Below are positions 1-8,327 of a stretch of DNA of 64,000 nt, piece by piece. A program made the translations under genes and the position numbers. The notes under the pieces were generated by a model. It was not told the origin of the DNA, ran no database searches, and saw only the letters and a list, made by a program, of their open reading frames with translations. The stretch comes from Pseudodesulfovibrio cashew (GTDB lineage Bacteria; Desulfobacterota; Desulfovibrionia; Desulfovibrionales; Desulfovibrionaceae). The DNA lies in assembly GCF_009762795.1 (NCBI RefSeq), contig NZ_CP046400.1:3077501-3141500 (forward strand), written 5' to 3'. Each line of letters opens with the position of its first letter. Position 1 is the stretch's first letter.

Positions 1-1048
1 AGTAGAAACGGCGTACCTTACGCGCATGGCCCATAAAAAAGGCGAGCTGCTCCTCGAAAAAGGGCGTCATTGTCTGGTTTTCCTTGGAAAGATCAAACAA
101 TTCCAGACGGGCCAGCCAGAAGCCGGGCTCCATGACCAGCGCCTTCTCCAGCCATTCCTTGGCTGCTTCCACGTCTTCAACCCGCAGGAGAAAAACTGCA
201 CCATAATACAGGAGAAGGACATCCGGTTCCTGGGTTTCGAGAACGGGGAGTACCGTTTTGGCAACGTCCGCATCGGAACAGGCATTGGCCCAAGGACCAA
301 TCTCACCTTCCGAGTGCTCCCGTGCTGCCTTGATCATGGCCTGAACCAATCCTTCGAGAAGTACGAAACGGAGCCCCGGTTCAACTCGGTTCAAAGCGTC
401 CTTGAGAATGTCAGCCACCTTGCGGAGACTTCCGGCCTGATAGGCGTGCACGATTTGTTCAAGCCACGCTTCAATTGCTCCGGGATAGGCCCGGATGGCA
501 TGCCTCAGCGCTCGGTAGCCCTGAGAATCCCTGCCTTCGTTGAAGTGATCTGTGGCCAGTCGTACCAGGCTATTGGCCTGGGGGAGAGGGAGTCCCAACT
601 GTCCGTAGGAGTCCGCCGCCTTTTCAAAGGCCCCTCGTTCGGCCGCCAAGCGGGCCATTTCATGATGAATCGCGGTCGGATCCTGGCCGAAGGAGCGAGC
701 GTCCTCAAAGGCTTTTTCCGCCCGGTCGAGAAAGCCTCCCCGCCGAAAATCGCGTCCCAATTCAAACAAGGCACGGGCCTTGAACTGACGATCAAGGCCC
801 GGCCTGACAATAAGGCTGTTTCTGATTTGAATGGCCCGTTCGATCTCCCCCTGGGATCGGTACAGATTGCCCAAAGCAAGATAGATTTCAACCGCTTCAG
901 GGTCGTTCTTGACGACCTGGCTCAGCTCCTCAATGGCCGCACGGGTATCTTGAACCGGGAGGGTTTCACCGCCTCCCGCATCCCGTGCCGCCTTGAGGTT
1001 CTTCTTGAACCCGACGGACTTCTTGCGGCTGAACAGTTTCCAGGCCAT
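1..1048 (-). CDS. LapB/YciM-like tetratricopeptide repeat protein (C-terminus cut by window edge)
   Basis: An open frame of 349 codons runs off the left edge, so the C-terminus is missing. It starts at ATG 1048 (MAWKLFSRKK). From about residue 37 it carries helical TPR units such as EAVEIYLALGNLYRSQGEIE, then ARALFELGRDFRRGGFLDRA, which resemble the TPR core of LapB (YciM), the adaptor that controls LPS synthesis through FtsH and LpxC. Unlike E. coli LapB, no N-terminal membrane helix is visible. The LapA-domain gene ends 8 bases upstream, the same pairing as lapA-lapB, which supports the call. The zinc/rubredoxin-like end of LapB would lie outside the window and cannot be checked. The LapB function is inferred from repeats plus context. 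Confidence 0.75.
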   Translation of the reverse strand, partial: MAWKLFSRKKSVGFKKNLKAARDAGGGETLPVQDTRAAIEELSQVVKNDPEAVEIYLALGNLYRSQGEIERAIQIRNSLIVRPGLDRQFKARALFELGRDFRRGGFLDRAEKAFEDARSFGQDPTAIHHEMARLAAERGAFEKAADSYGQLGLPLPQANSLVRLATDHFNEGRDSQGYRALRHAIRAYPGAIEAWLEQIVHAYQAGSLRKVADILKDALNRVEPGLRFVLLEGLVQAMIKAAREHSEGEIGPWANACSDADVAKTVLPVLETQEPDVLLLYYGAVFLLRVEDVEAAKEWLEKALVMEPGFWLARLELFDLSKENQTMTPFFEEQLAFFMGHARKVRRFY

Positions 1049-1056
1049 CAGCCGTC

Positions 1057-1419
1057 CTATTGCTCCTCTTCTTCCTTCTTTTCTTCGGCGGCACCGTAGG
1101 GTTGGTCTTCGCCGATGGGCATGTTACGCAAGGAATTGAGCTCCTGCTCCAGGCTGGCCATGCGGGTCTTGCATTCCTTGAGCTTGGCTCCGCCGCGGAC
1201 CTTGTCCACTGCGAAGTAGATCATGGTCAGCAGGGAACCGGCCACGAATGCCGCCAGAATGAGCACACCGAAGGGCAGGGGAATGGAGTGCAGGGTCATG
1301 GCGTAGGGGATTTCCAGCTTTAACTGCAGGGCCTGCAACAGGACATCATTGTTCTGAGAGAAGAACAGGATGGAAAAAACGAAAAGAAACAGTAAAAACA
1401 GAACCTTGATAAAACGCAT
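1057..1419 (-). CDS. LapA-domain (DUF1049) inner-membrane protein
   Basis: A 120-residue protein with two hydrophobic segments (about residues 5-20 and 47-70), a short positive stretch, a coiled-coil-like region and a glutamate-rich tail ending EEKKEEEEQ. This is the architecture of the lipopolysaccharide assembly protein A family. The start is ATG 1419 because AAGGAG lies about 8 bases upstream; an upstream in-frame GTG at 1428 would abut that ribosome site and is rejected. It lies 12 bases after the HIT gene and 8 bases before the LapB-like gene, so the three are probably co-transcribed. A role in LPS homeostasis with LapB is inferred from family and neighbour. Confidence 0.8.
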   Translation of the reverse strand: MRFIKVLFLLFLFVFSILFFSQNNDVLLQALQLKLEIPYAMTLHSIPLPFGVLILAAFVAGSLLTMIYFAVDKVRGGAKLKECKTRMASLEQELNSLRNMPIGEDQPYGAAEEKKEEEEQ

Positions 1420-1431
1420 TAAGCACACTCC

Positions 1432-1920
1432 TTAAGATGGTGTCTCGTCGAACAGCGGCTTCAGCCGGCTGTAGGTCGACTGCAGATGTTCCGGTATGAC
1501 GGACGTCTCCCCGAACACGGCCATGAACGAGGCGTCTCCGTTCCACCTCGGGACGATCTGGAAATGCATGTGCTGGGCGATGCCGGCCCCCGCCGCCTCG
1601 CCAAGATTAAGCCCCATGTTGATCCCCTGCGGATGGAAAGCCTTTTCCAATACTGTCGTACACCGTCTCAACCATAACATGCAATCCATGGATTCCGCTT
1701 CCGTCAGTTCCGTCAGGCAGCTGACATGTCGATACGGCGTCACCATGAGATGCCCATTGTTGTAAGGGAATTTGTTCATGATGACAAAACAGTGTTCACC
1801 CCGGGCCAGTATACAGCGTTCCTCATCCTCCGAGGTGTCCTCGGGAATGCAGAAAACGCACTCATCCGGCTTGGGGCCGAGTATGTAATCAAGACGCCAC
1901 GGCGCCCATAAAACATCCAT
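1432..1920 (-). CDS. HIT-family protein (Ap4A phosphorylase/hydrolase type)
   Basis: A 162-residue cytosolic protein. The N-terminus has the CVFC pair (residues 21-24) common in this HIT branch, and the active-site region GAGIAQHMHFQIVPRWNGD lies near residues 111-129. HIT enzymes act on nucleoside phosphates such as Ap4A or AMP conjugates. The triad here reads H-M-H-F-Q-I-V, so the third histidine is glutamine, as in the GalT branch; the nucleophile position (H119) is kept. The WNGD..F sequence after the triad matches bacterial Ap4A phosphorylase-type HIT proteins. The start ATG overlaps the stop codon of the upstream LOG-like gene by one base. The substrate is not known. Confidence 0.85.
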   Translation of the reverse strand: MDVLWAPWRLDYILGPKPDECVFCIPEDTSEDEERCILARGEHCFVIMNKFPYNNGHLMVTPYRHVSCLTELTEAESMDCMLWLRRCTTVLEKAFHPQGINMGLNLGEAAGAGIAQHMHFQIVPRWNGDASFMAVFGETSVIPEHLQSTYSRLKPLFDETPS

Positions 1921-2399
1921 TATTTCTTCCGGTCGAAATATTTCTTTACCAATGAGCAGGCATGCCGGGCATCGTCAGCCCAGACCACTCCTTCCACTCC
2001 GGCCATGGAGCCGATGGCGATGACTTCCTTGCCGGACTTCTTGGCCAGGGCGACCTCGGACAAGGTTCCGTATCCTCCGCCGACCGCAACGACGATATCT
2101 CCGTTGGCCACAACCAGCATGTTGCGCATCTGGCCGAGGCCGGTGGCCACGGCGGTCTGCACGTAAGGGTTGGCTTGGGCACGATCCAGAAAGGGGAGGA
2201 TACCGATAGTATGTCCTCCGGCCTCTTTGGCACCGCGGCACACGGCCTCCATCACGCCACCGAGCCCGCCGCACACTACGGTATATCCGGCTCCGGCCAG
2301 GAGTGACCCGAGTTCCATCGCCTCTTTGTACAGAGCGCGACCCGTTTCACCGGCATCACACTTGCCGGCTCCGATGACGGATACATTCGGCTGACTCAT
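1920..2399 (-). CDS. LOG/TIGR00725-like Rossmann-fold protein
   Basis: A 159-residue protein with the nucleotide-binding start SVIGAGKCD and the later GGGYGTLSEVALAKKSGKEV motif, which corresponds to the PGGxGTxxE signature of the lysine-decarboxylase-like (LOG, MoCo-carrier-like) fold. The family contains cytokinin riboside monophosphate hydrolases, but the short TIGR00725 subgroup has no firm activity. ATG 2399 is chosen because AAGGAGG lies just upstream; an in-frame start at 2426 would have that site inside the gene. It overlaps the HIT gene start by one base, giving translational coupling in the order LOG-HIT-lapA-lapB. Confidence 0.8.
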   Translation of the reverse strand: MSQPNVSVIGAGKCDAGETGRALYKEAMELGSLLAGAGYTVVCGGLGGVMEAVCRGAKEAGGHTIGILPFLDRAQANPYVQTAVATGLGQMRNMLVVANGDIVVAVGGGYGTLSEVALAKKSGKEVIAIGSMAGVEGVVWADDARHACSLVKKYFDRKK

Positions 2400-2476
2400 T
2401 CCCGCCTCCTTGGACACGGCCAACAACAGCTTGGATTTTCTACACTGCTTGCGGGTTCAGGGCAAGTCTCAAACAA

Positions 2477-5170
2477 TCATGGCCGACCGATAACTTCGTC
2501 GCCGTCCCCCAAATCCCTATACAACTGCCTGGCGAGCGTGAGCTGCGCCTCCCTGGTTTCGGCCTTGCCGTCAATCTTGGCGGCCATGAGTTTATCAAGG
2601 ATAATGGTATACACCGGACCGGGCTTGATGCCGAGTTCCCTGAGGTCATTGCCTCCGACCTCAATTTCAAGATAACGCAATCGTGCGAGATATTGGGAGA
2701 TGTTTTTCTTAATGTGTTCCTTTCGGCTTCGAGCCATGAGGAAAATGATCCCTTCGACCGGCATGGGGTGGAGTATGGCGTATAATCGGCTCAAGCGAGA
2801 CCGCCCCTCGCGCCAACCCATAAGCTTCATCAAGGCATCGGCGATCATGTCGCGTAGTTGGAAAAATTCGCGCTCCTCCCGGGCGGTGAAGTGAAGCCGC
2901 CCTGTGACCTGCGAGAGTTGGTCGCGCTTGATTCCCATGGTCAACCCCAGCATGTACACCTTCCACGGTACCGCCTTGGGTTCCAGGTAGAGCAACTTGT
3001 ACCAGTTGTGGACCTTGACCAGCTCGATGAGCACCTGCACCCGATCTCTATTCAGTTCCAGCAGGGGATGAATGGCCTCCATGATGCCGAGCTCCTGCAT
3101 TCGATTGAGGCAGGCCAGCGGGTCCTCCTCATTCATGATCCATTGCAATTCGTGCATGACGCGGGTGCCGGAGAGCTTGCTGAAGAGTTCCAGACTGAGA
3201 GCGTTCTTGACGAGCCGCATTGTCTGGCCACCTATCTGGAAGCCGAAACGACGCTCGAAACGAATGGCTCGCAAAATCCGTGTGGGGTCCTCCACAAAGC
3301 TCAGGGAGTGAAGCACGCGGATGGTTCTGTTGCGGATATCCCGCTCGGCCCCGAAAAAGTCCACCAACTGACCGAAGCGGCCGGGGTTCAGCCTAAGCGC
3401 CAGGGCGTTGATGGTGAAGTCCCGGCGGTAGAGATCCATTTTGATGGAGGACAGCTCCACCGTGGGAAGGGCGGCGGGGTATTCGTAATATTCCAGCCTT
3501 GCGGTGGCCACGTCCACGCGACGTTCATCGTCCAGAATGACAACGGCGGTCTTGAACTTGTTGTGTGCCTTGACCCGTCCGCCGAGCCGCTTTGCCAGCT
3601 CCTTGGCAAAAGCGATACCGTCGCCCTCCACCACCAGGTCAAGGTCGAGGTTGGGCCGCCCCAGCAGGATGTCGCGCACAAAGCCGCCTACGGCATATAC
3701 CTCCCAACCCAATTCGCTACCGAGATCACCCGCCGCCTTAAGCAGATCGAGCATGTCCTGAGGCAGTCGATTGGTGACCATGGAGGAAATGTTGCGCTCC
3801 CGGCGCCTGTCCGGGAGGAGCGAATCGGGGATTCTGGCGGGTTCTTCAATGAGCATGTTCAGGAGATCCGTGCGGGTAATCACTCCGGTGATCTCGCCGT
3901 TGTCGACGACCGGCAGCATGCGCTGGCGGTTACCCAGGATGATCTCCATCACCCGGTATAGGTCGGTCTTCTCCTCCACCGAGTCGAACGAACGGCTCAT
4001 GTATTCGCTGACGCCCATGGCTCCCAGTCCGTGGGAGACGGCCTTCTCCGCAGTGACCTGTCCCATGAGTCCGACACAATGCAGGGTGCCTCGCTCCACG
4101 ACAGGCACGTCCTTCAGCCCATAACGGGTCATGAGCTCCACGGCATCGGCCAGCGTCTTGTCGTCCTCCATGACCACAGGCGGCCGGGACATGAGGGTGT
4201 CGACCACTATCTGCGGATTGATTTCGGAGTAGAGCAGGGCGAACAGGTCGTCGCGCACCTCGGCCAGGGTCTTGTCCTTAACCGTGGCAGACGCTGCCAC
4301 GCCATGGCCTCCCCCGCCCATGGACGAGCAAATGCGTCCGACATTGACGTCCGGGTTCTTGGATCGGGCCACCACGTGTATGCGGTCGCCCATGCGTCCC
4401 AGGGCAAACGCCACCTTGATGTCTTCCATGTCCATGAGCTTGTGAACGAGGAGGGCGAAATCGGGAACGAAGCTGTCCGTGGACAACTCGGTGATCACGA
4501 TATCCACGCCGTGTATGTCGTAATTGCTGGCATTTTGCAGCAGTTCGCCGAGATAGGTGATCTGCTGGGCCGACATGTCGTGGGACAGGAGATCCTTGAT
4601 GACCTCGATGTCCATGCCCTGGCTCTTGAGCCAGCCCGCCACTTCAAAGTCCTTGGGAGTGGTCGTGTTGAAACCGAAGGAACCGGTGTCCTCATAAATA
4701 CCCAGGCCGAGAAGGGTGGCTTCCTCGCCAGTCAGGGCGAGCCCCTCGCTACGGACCATGTCGGTAACGATGGTCGTTGTGGACCCCCAATCCTTGACCA
4801 CGCTCTTTTCGGCATCCAGGTCGTCGTCCGTATCGGGATGGTGGTCATAGAGATGGACTTTCAACCCCGGATTGTTGAGGACACCCTGCACGTGGGGGAT
4901 GCGGGAACGCTGCCTGGTGTCGCAGACGACCAGCAACTCCACGCGGTCCGGGTCAATGTCCTTGAACGCCTTGAAATTGAAGAGATATGTCGTGCTCTGG
5001 ACAAAGAAGTTGCGCAGACTCTTTTCCTGGCTCCCGGGAAAGATCAGCGTAGCTCCTGGATAGAGTTTGCTCGCGGCAACCATGGAGGCCAGGGCGTCGA
5101 AATCCGCGTTGGCGTGAGCGGTGATGACCGTTTTGGCGATGAGTTTTTTCTGGGGCTTCTTGACAGACAT
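2477..5170 (-). CDS. DHH phosphoesterase - CBS pair - CCA tRNA nucleotidyltransferase/poly(A) polymerase fusion
   Basis: An 897-residue multidomain protein. Residues about 1-320 are a DHH phosphoesterase (DFDALASM, VCDTRQR, LYDHHPDTDDD and the DHHA1 motif SSMGGGGHG). Two CBS repeats follow (about 325-445), then a class II nucleotidyltransferase head with GGFVRDILLGRPNLDLDLVVEG (about 490-515), the RRDFTINALAL motif and an RNA-binding tail. The C-terminal half adds CCA or A residues to tRNA, or poly(A) to RNA; related deltaproteobacteria split CC- and A-adding between enzymes, so the exact reaction is open. The DHH half resembles NrnA-type exonucleases. All metal-binding motifs look intact in both halves. 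It follows xerD with a 10-base gap. Confidence 0.9.
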   Translation of the reverse strand: MSVKKPQKKLIAKTVITAHANADFDALASMVAASKLYPGATLIFPGSQEKSLRNFFVQSTTYLFNFKAFKDIDPDRVELLVVCDTRQRSRIPHVQGVLNNPGLKVHLYDHHPDTDDDLDAEKSVVKDWGSTTTIVTDMVRSEGLALTGEEATLLGLGIYEDTGSFGFNTTTPKDFEVAGWLKSQGMDIEVIKDLLSHDMSAQQITYLGELLQNASNYDIHGVDIVITELSTDSFVPDFALLVHKLMDMEDIKVAFALGRMGDRIHVVARSKNPDVNVGRICSSMGGGGHGVAASATVKDKTLAEVRDDLFALLYSEINPQIVVDTLMSRPPVVMEDDKTLADAVELMTRYGLKDVPVVERGTLHCVGLMGQVTAEKAVSHGLGAMGVSEYMSRSFDSVEEKTDLYRVMEIILGNRQRMLPVVDNGEITGVITRTDLLNMLIEEPARIPDSLLPDRRRERNISSMVTNRLPQDMLDLLKAAGDLGSELGWEVYAVGGFVRDILLGRPNLDLDLVVEGDGIAFAKELAKRLGGRVKAHNKFKTAVVILDDERRVDVATARLEYYEYPAALPTVELSSIKMDLYRRDFTINALALRLNPGRFGQLVDFFGAERDIRNRTIRVLHSLSFVEDPTRILRAIRFERRFGFQIGGQTMRLVKNALSLELFSKLSGTRVMHELQWIMNEEDPLACLNRMQELGIMEAIHPLLELNRDRVQVLIELVKVHNWYKLLYLEPKAVPWKVYMLGLTMGIKRDQLSQVTGRLHFTAREEREFFQLRDMIADALMKLMGWREGRSRLSRLYAILHPMPVEGIIFLMARSRKEHIKKNISQYLARLRYLEIEVGGNDLRELGIKPGPVYTIILDKLMAAKIDGKAETREAQLTLARQLYRDLGDGDEVIGRP

Positions 5171-5180
5171 GCTAGTAGGG

Positions 5181-6113
5181 TTACTCCGCCCGCATTCCCG
5201 AACGGGGATGATATTCCTGGTGGATGGCTTTCAGTCTTCCGGCCTGGATATGGGTGTAGATTTCGGTCGCGGTAATGTCCGCGTGCCCGAGCAATAATTG
5301 AACAGTCCGCAGGTCCGCGCCCCCTTCCAGTAGGTGGGTGGCGAAGGAGTGGCGGAAGGTATGTGGTGAGATGGCTCGCTTCACACCGGCCATCTCGGCG
5401 TATCTTTTGACCAGCTTCCAAACGCCCTGGCGAGTCAGCCCCTTGCCGGAACGATTGAGAAAGAGGAAATCCGCCGCCGGTTTGAACGCGGGGCGAGTCT
5501 GATCAATGTATTGGGTGAGTATATCCTGAGCCATGTGGTGGATGGGTACCAGCCTTTCCTTGGCCCCTTTGCCGAACACTCGCAGGATCCCCACCTGGGG
5601 GTCATAATCCAATACTTTAAGGCCGATCAGTTCCGAAACACGCAAACCCGCAGCATACAGCAACTCCAGCATGGCCCTGTCGCGCATGCCAAGACGTGTC
5701 GAGACGTCAGGCAGGCCTAGGATGCGGGCGACTTCGTCGCGGGAAAGGAATTCCGGAAGCTTTTTAGGGAGCTTGGGATTTTCCAACAACAAGCCGGGGT
5801 CTTCCTTGTACCACCTTTCGTCCAGGGCAAAACGGAAAAAGCCCCGGAGGGAAGAGAGGTGGCGGGCCAGAGAGCGGCTTTTCAATCCCTTGGCGCGAAG
5901 GTGGGTCAGGTGAAGGAACAGGGTCTTGTCGTCGAGCCGTTCCAGCCGGATGGAAAGGTTGTCCAGAAAGCGGAGGAGGGAAGTCAAGTCCTGCGCATAG
6001 CTGGACAGGCTGTTCTCGGACAACCCCTTTTCTATGAGAATATGCTCCAGATACTTGTCCACCCAGCGGTGTGTCGGCAGGGCGGCCGTATCTGTATTCC
6101 CCTTCTTGCTCAT
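5181..6113 (-). CDS. xerD: Tyrosine recombinase XerC/XerD
   Basis: A 310-residue site-specific recombinase that resolves chromosome dimers at dif. The N-terminal SAM-like domain (WVDKYLEHILIEKGLSENS) is followed by the catalytic domain with the full RKHRH/Y set: AAGLRVSELIGL, FGKGAKERLVPI, HTFRHSFATHLLEGG, LLGHADITATEIYTH. Length is typical of XerC/D (about 300). The start is uncertain: GTG 6119 and ATG 6113 are two codons apart and neither has a clear ribosome site. No dif-like site was recognised nearby. The XerD rather than XerC label rests on similarity only. Confidence 0.9.
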   Translation of the reverse strand: MSKKGNTDTAALPTHRWVDKYLEHILIEKGLSENSLSSYAQDLTSLLRFLDNLSIRLERLDDKTLFLHLTHLRAKGLKSRSLARHLSSLRGFFRFALDERWYKEDPGLLLENPKLPKKLPEFLSRDEVARILGLPDVSTRLGMRDRAMLELLYAAGLRVSELIGLKVLDYDPQVGILRVFGKGAKERLVPIHHMAQDILTQYIDQTRPAFKPAADFLFLNRSGKGLTRQGVWKLVKRYAEMAGVKRAISPHTFRHSFATHLLEGGADLRTVQLLLGHADITATEIYTHIQAGRLKAIHQEYHPRSGMRAE

Positions 6114-6251
6114 GATCACGCCATCATCGGGTTAATAAATTGATATGCAAAACGAATTAGACAAGACTGACGTACCCGTGCTCAGCTTATCCCAATTCGC
6201 CAGGGACCATACGATTGCTACCAAGCCGGAGCCCAAAGAGCAATGGTTCCA

Positions 6252-6280
6252 TTGACAGGCGTACGCACCCCATTTATGAA
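6252..6280 (+). promoter_or_regulatory. Sigma-70 promoter for dapL operon
   Basis: TTGACA (6252-6257), a 17-base spacer and TATGAA (6275-6280), 36 bases before the dapL start codon. The -35 is a perfect consensus and the -10 keeps four of six bases. It lies in the only non-coding gap upstream of the dapL-folK-YHS operon. Confidence 0.75.
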
Positions 6281-6315
6281 AGTTGCTTCCAAGTCAATTG
6301 AAGGAGAGACTGTAC

Positions 6316-7482
6316 ATGTCAGAATTTCAGCTTGCCGATCGTCTTTCGACGCTTCCCCCCTATCTTTTTGCGGCCATCGACAAGGCCAAGGCGGAAGTCG
6401 CCGCACAGGGCATTGATATTATCAGCCTGGGCATCGGCGACCCCGACCTTCCCACCCCGGATTTCATCATTGAAGCGCTCTACGCAGGCGCTAAGAAACC
6501 CGTAAACCATCAATATCCTTCCTATGTGGGCATGCCCGCATACCGTCAGGCCGTGGCCGACTGGTACAAGGAACGGTTCGGCGTCGAGCTGGACGCGAAT
6601 CGGGAGGTGGTCAGCCTGATCGGTTCCAAGGAAGGCATTGCGCACTTCCCGCTGGCCTACATCAACCCCGGTGACCTGGCCCTGGTGGCCACACCCAACT
6701 ATCCGGTCTACGGTATTGCCACCAACTTCGCCGGCGGCGAAGTGGAATATCTGCCGCTGCTGGAAGAAAACGATTTCCTGGTCGATCTGGATGCCATCAG
6801 CAACGACACCTGGGCCAAGGCCAAGATGATCTTCGTCTGCTACCCGAACAACCCGACAGCAGCGACGGCCACCAAGGAATTCTACGAAAAGCTCATTGAA
6901 AAGGCCAAGGAATTCAACGTGATCGTTGTCTCTGACGCCGCTTACACTGAAATCTACTACGACCCGACCAACAAGCCTATGTCCATCCTCGAGTGCGAAG
7001 GCGCCAAGGATGTCTGCATCGAGTTCCACTCGCTGTCCAAAACCTACAACATGACCGGTTGGCGCGTTGGTATGGCCGTGGGCAACGCAAGCCTCGTGGC
7101 AGGACTCGGCAAGATCAAGGAAAACGTGGACTCCGGCATTTTCCAGGCCGTCCAGGAAGCTGGCGTCGCTGCGTTGCAGAAGGGCGAGCCCTATGCCGAA
7201 AAATTCCGCGCCATCTACAAGGAACGTCGCGACGTGGTTTCCGCCGCGCTGACCAAGGCCGGCATCAAGCATCGTGTTCCCGACGCATCCTTTTACGTCT
7301 GGTGCAACACCCCGGCAGGGTTCACATCCTCCGAGTTCGTCACCAACGTTCTCAAGCAGACCGGCGTGGTGCTGACTCCCGGCCAAGGTTTCGGAACACC
7401 CGGAGAAGGGTACTTCCGCATCTCTCTGACCGTTCACAATGATCGACTCGAGGAGGCGGTATCCAGAATATCGAAACTGTAA
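6316..7482 (+). CDS. dapL: LL-diaminopimelate aminotransferase
   Basis: A 388-residue class I/II PLP aminotransferase that converts tetrahydrodipicolinate and glutamate directly to LL-diaminopimelate for lysine and peptidoglycan synthesis. Visible motifs are LGIGDPDLPTP near the N-terminus, YPNNPTAATAT, SDAAYTEIYY and the PLP lysine in SLSKTYNMTGWRVG (K242). Length matches the DapL family. ATG 6316 is preceded by AAGGAGAG at the right distance; an in-frame ATG at 6283 precedes this site and overlaps the promoter. It is first in an operon with folK, whose frame overlaps or abuts the 3' end. Confidence 0.93.
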   Translation: MSEFQLADRLSTLPPYLFAAIDKAKAEVAAQGIDIISLGIGDPDLPTPDFIIEALYAGAKKPVNHQYPSYVGMPAYRQAVADWYKERFGVELDANREVVSLIGSKEGIAHFPLAYINPGDLALVATPNYPVYGIATNFAGGEVEYLPLLEENDFLVDLDAISNDTWAKAKMIFVCYPNNPTAATATKEFYEKLIEKAKEFNVIVVSDAAYTEIYYDPTNKPMSILECEGAKDVCIEFHSLSKTYNMTGWRVGMAVGNASLVAGLGKIKENVDSGIFQAVQEAGVAALQKGEPYAEKFRAIYKERRDVVSAALTKAGIKHRVPDASFYVWCNTPAGFTSSEFVTNVLKQTGVVLTPGQGFGTPGEGYFRISLTVHNDRLEEAVSRISKL

Positions 7483-7982
7483 ACTGCTACGTCAGCCTCG
7501 GTTCCAACCAGGGTGACCCTGAGGAAAACCTGAACTACGCGCTGACCTTGCTGGAGACATACGGAGACGAAATCTCCTTGAAGGCCTTTTCAAGCACCTA
7601 CCTGACTGAACCACAGGGCGAGATCAAAGATCAGCCCTGGTTCACCAACCAGGTGGTCAAGCTTGAAATTGACGCTGAGATATGGGCTCCTGCAGGCTTT
7701 CTGTCCACATGCACCGCCATCGAGGCCCAGATGGGCCGTGAACGACAGGTGCCGGGTGGCCCAAGGCCGTTGGATATGGACATCATCTCCTGGGGAGACC
7801 TGGTGATGGAGAGCGACTTCCTGACGCTTCCGCATCCGCGGGCAAAGGAAAGGGCGTTTGTGCTCGTGCCGCTCAAGGAAATCGAGCCCGATTTCGTCTT
7901 CCCGGACGGGACGACAGTCGACCAAGCTCTTGCAGCCATCGACTACCGTATGGAAGGCAACAAGATCTGGCAGGATTCATAA
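7461..7982 (+). CDS. folK: 2-amino-4-hydroxy-6-hydroxymethyldihydropteridine pyrophosphokinase, non-canonical start
   Basis: HPPK transfers pyrophosphate from ATP to 6-hydroxymethyl-dihydropterin in folate synthesis. The conserved N-terminus YVSLGSNQGDPEENL is encoded from 7488, followed by SSTYLTEPQG, WFTNQVVKLE and the signature GPRPLDMDIISWGD, then LPHPRAKERAFVLVPL. No ATG, GTG or TTG exists in frame between the preceding stop (7440-7442) and these residues; the first ordinary start, TTG 7548, would remove the SLGSN motif. Candidates are ATC 7461, four bases after AGGAGG, and ATC 7470. The start given (7461) is therefore provisional. The reading frame is -1 relative to dapL, which it overlaps by 22 bases with this start. 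Confidence 0.85.
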   Translation: MQNIETVNCYVSLGSNQGDPEENLNYALTLLETYGDEISLKAFSSTYLTEPQGEIKDQPWFTNQVVKLEIDAEIWAPAGFLSTCTAIEAQMGRERQVPGGPRPLDMDIISWGDLVMESDFLTLPHPRAKERAFVLVPLKEIEPDFVFPDGTTVDQALAAIDYRMEGNKIWQDS

Positions 7983-7998
7983 CACAGCGGAGCGCTTC

Positions 7999-8274
7999 AT
8001 GTTGAAATTCATCGTCATCGGCGTAGCCCTTTTTCTCGTCTACAAACTCTTCATGGGCGACAAGAAAAAAAAGGAAATGGACCAGGCCCAAACCACCAAA
8101 CAGAAGGTGGCCTCCGGCGAAATGGTCAAGGACCCCATCTGCGGAACCTATGTCGAACATGATGGACATATCCGTGTCCGGGAAGGGGAGAAAGTTCACG
8201 TCTTCTGCTCCTACGAGTGCAGGGACAAGTTCCTTAAGCAGCTTGAAGCAACCACTGTGAACGAAGACGAGTAG
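7999..8274 (+). CDS. Small membrane-anchored YHS/TRASH-like metal-binding protein
   Basis: A 91-residue protein with one N-terminal membrane segment (about residues 2-17), a lysine-rich stretch and a C-terminal cysteine motif: DPICGTYVEHDGHIRV then VFCSYECRDKFLKQ. This C...FCS..C arrangement is the YHS/TRASH-type domain associated with metal sensing or trafficking. It starts at ATG 7999, 16 bases after the folK stop, with only a weak ribosome site (AGCGG). It is the last gene before a strong terminator, so it is probably co-transcribed with dapL-folK. The metal and partner are not evident. Confidence 0.8.
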   Translation: MLKFIVIGVALFLVYKLFMGDKKKKEMDQAQTTKQKVASGEMVKDPICGTYVEHDGHIRVREGEKVHVFCSYECRDKFLKQLEATTVNEDE

Positions 8275-8298
8275 CTCCTTCGCCCACATAGTTATTCA

Positions 8299-8326
8299 AA
8301 AGACCCGGTAACGGGTCTTTTTTTTT
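8299..8326 (+). terminator. Rho-independent terminator after dapL operon
   Basis: A nine-base-pair stem AAAGACCCG/CGGGTCTTT (8299-8307 with 8312-8320), GTAA loop, followed by a run of T to 8326. Confidence 0.92.
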
Positions 8327-8327
8327 G

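Noticed and set aside
26-1099. 357-codon open frame on the plus strand over the LapB-like gene
   Set aside because: Antisense frame; the minus strand encodes clear TPR units and pairs with lapA. High GC third positions create long antisense frames throughout this window (for example 4031-5275 plus, 19796-20860 minus, 35597-36691 minus).
5181-6320. dif site near xerD
   Set aside because: No 28-bp site with the two typical XerC/XerD half-sites was recognised.
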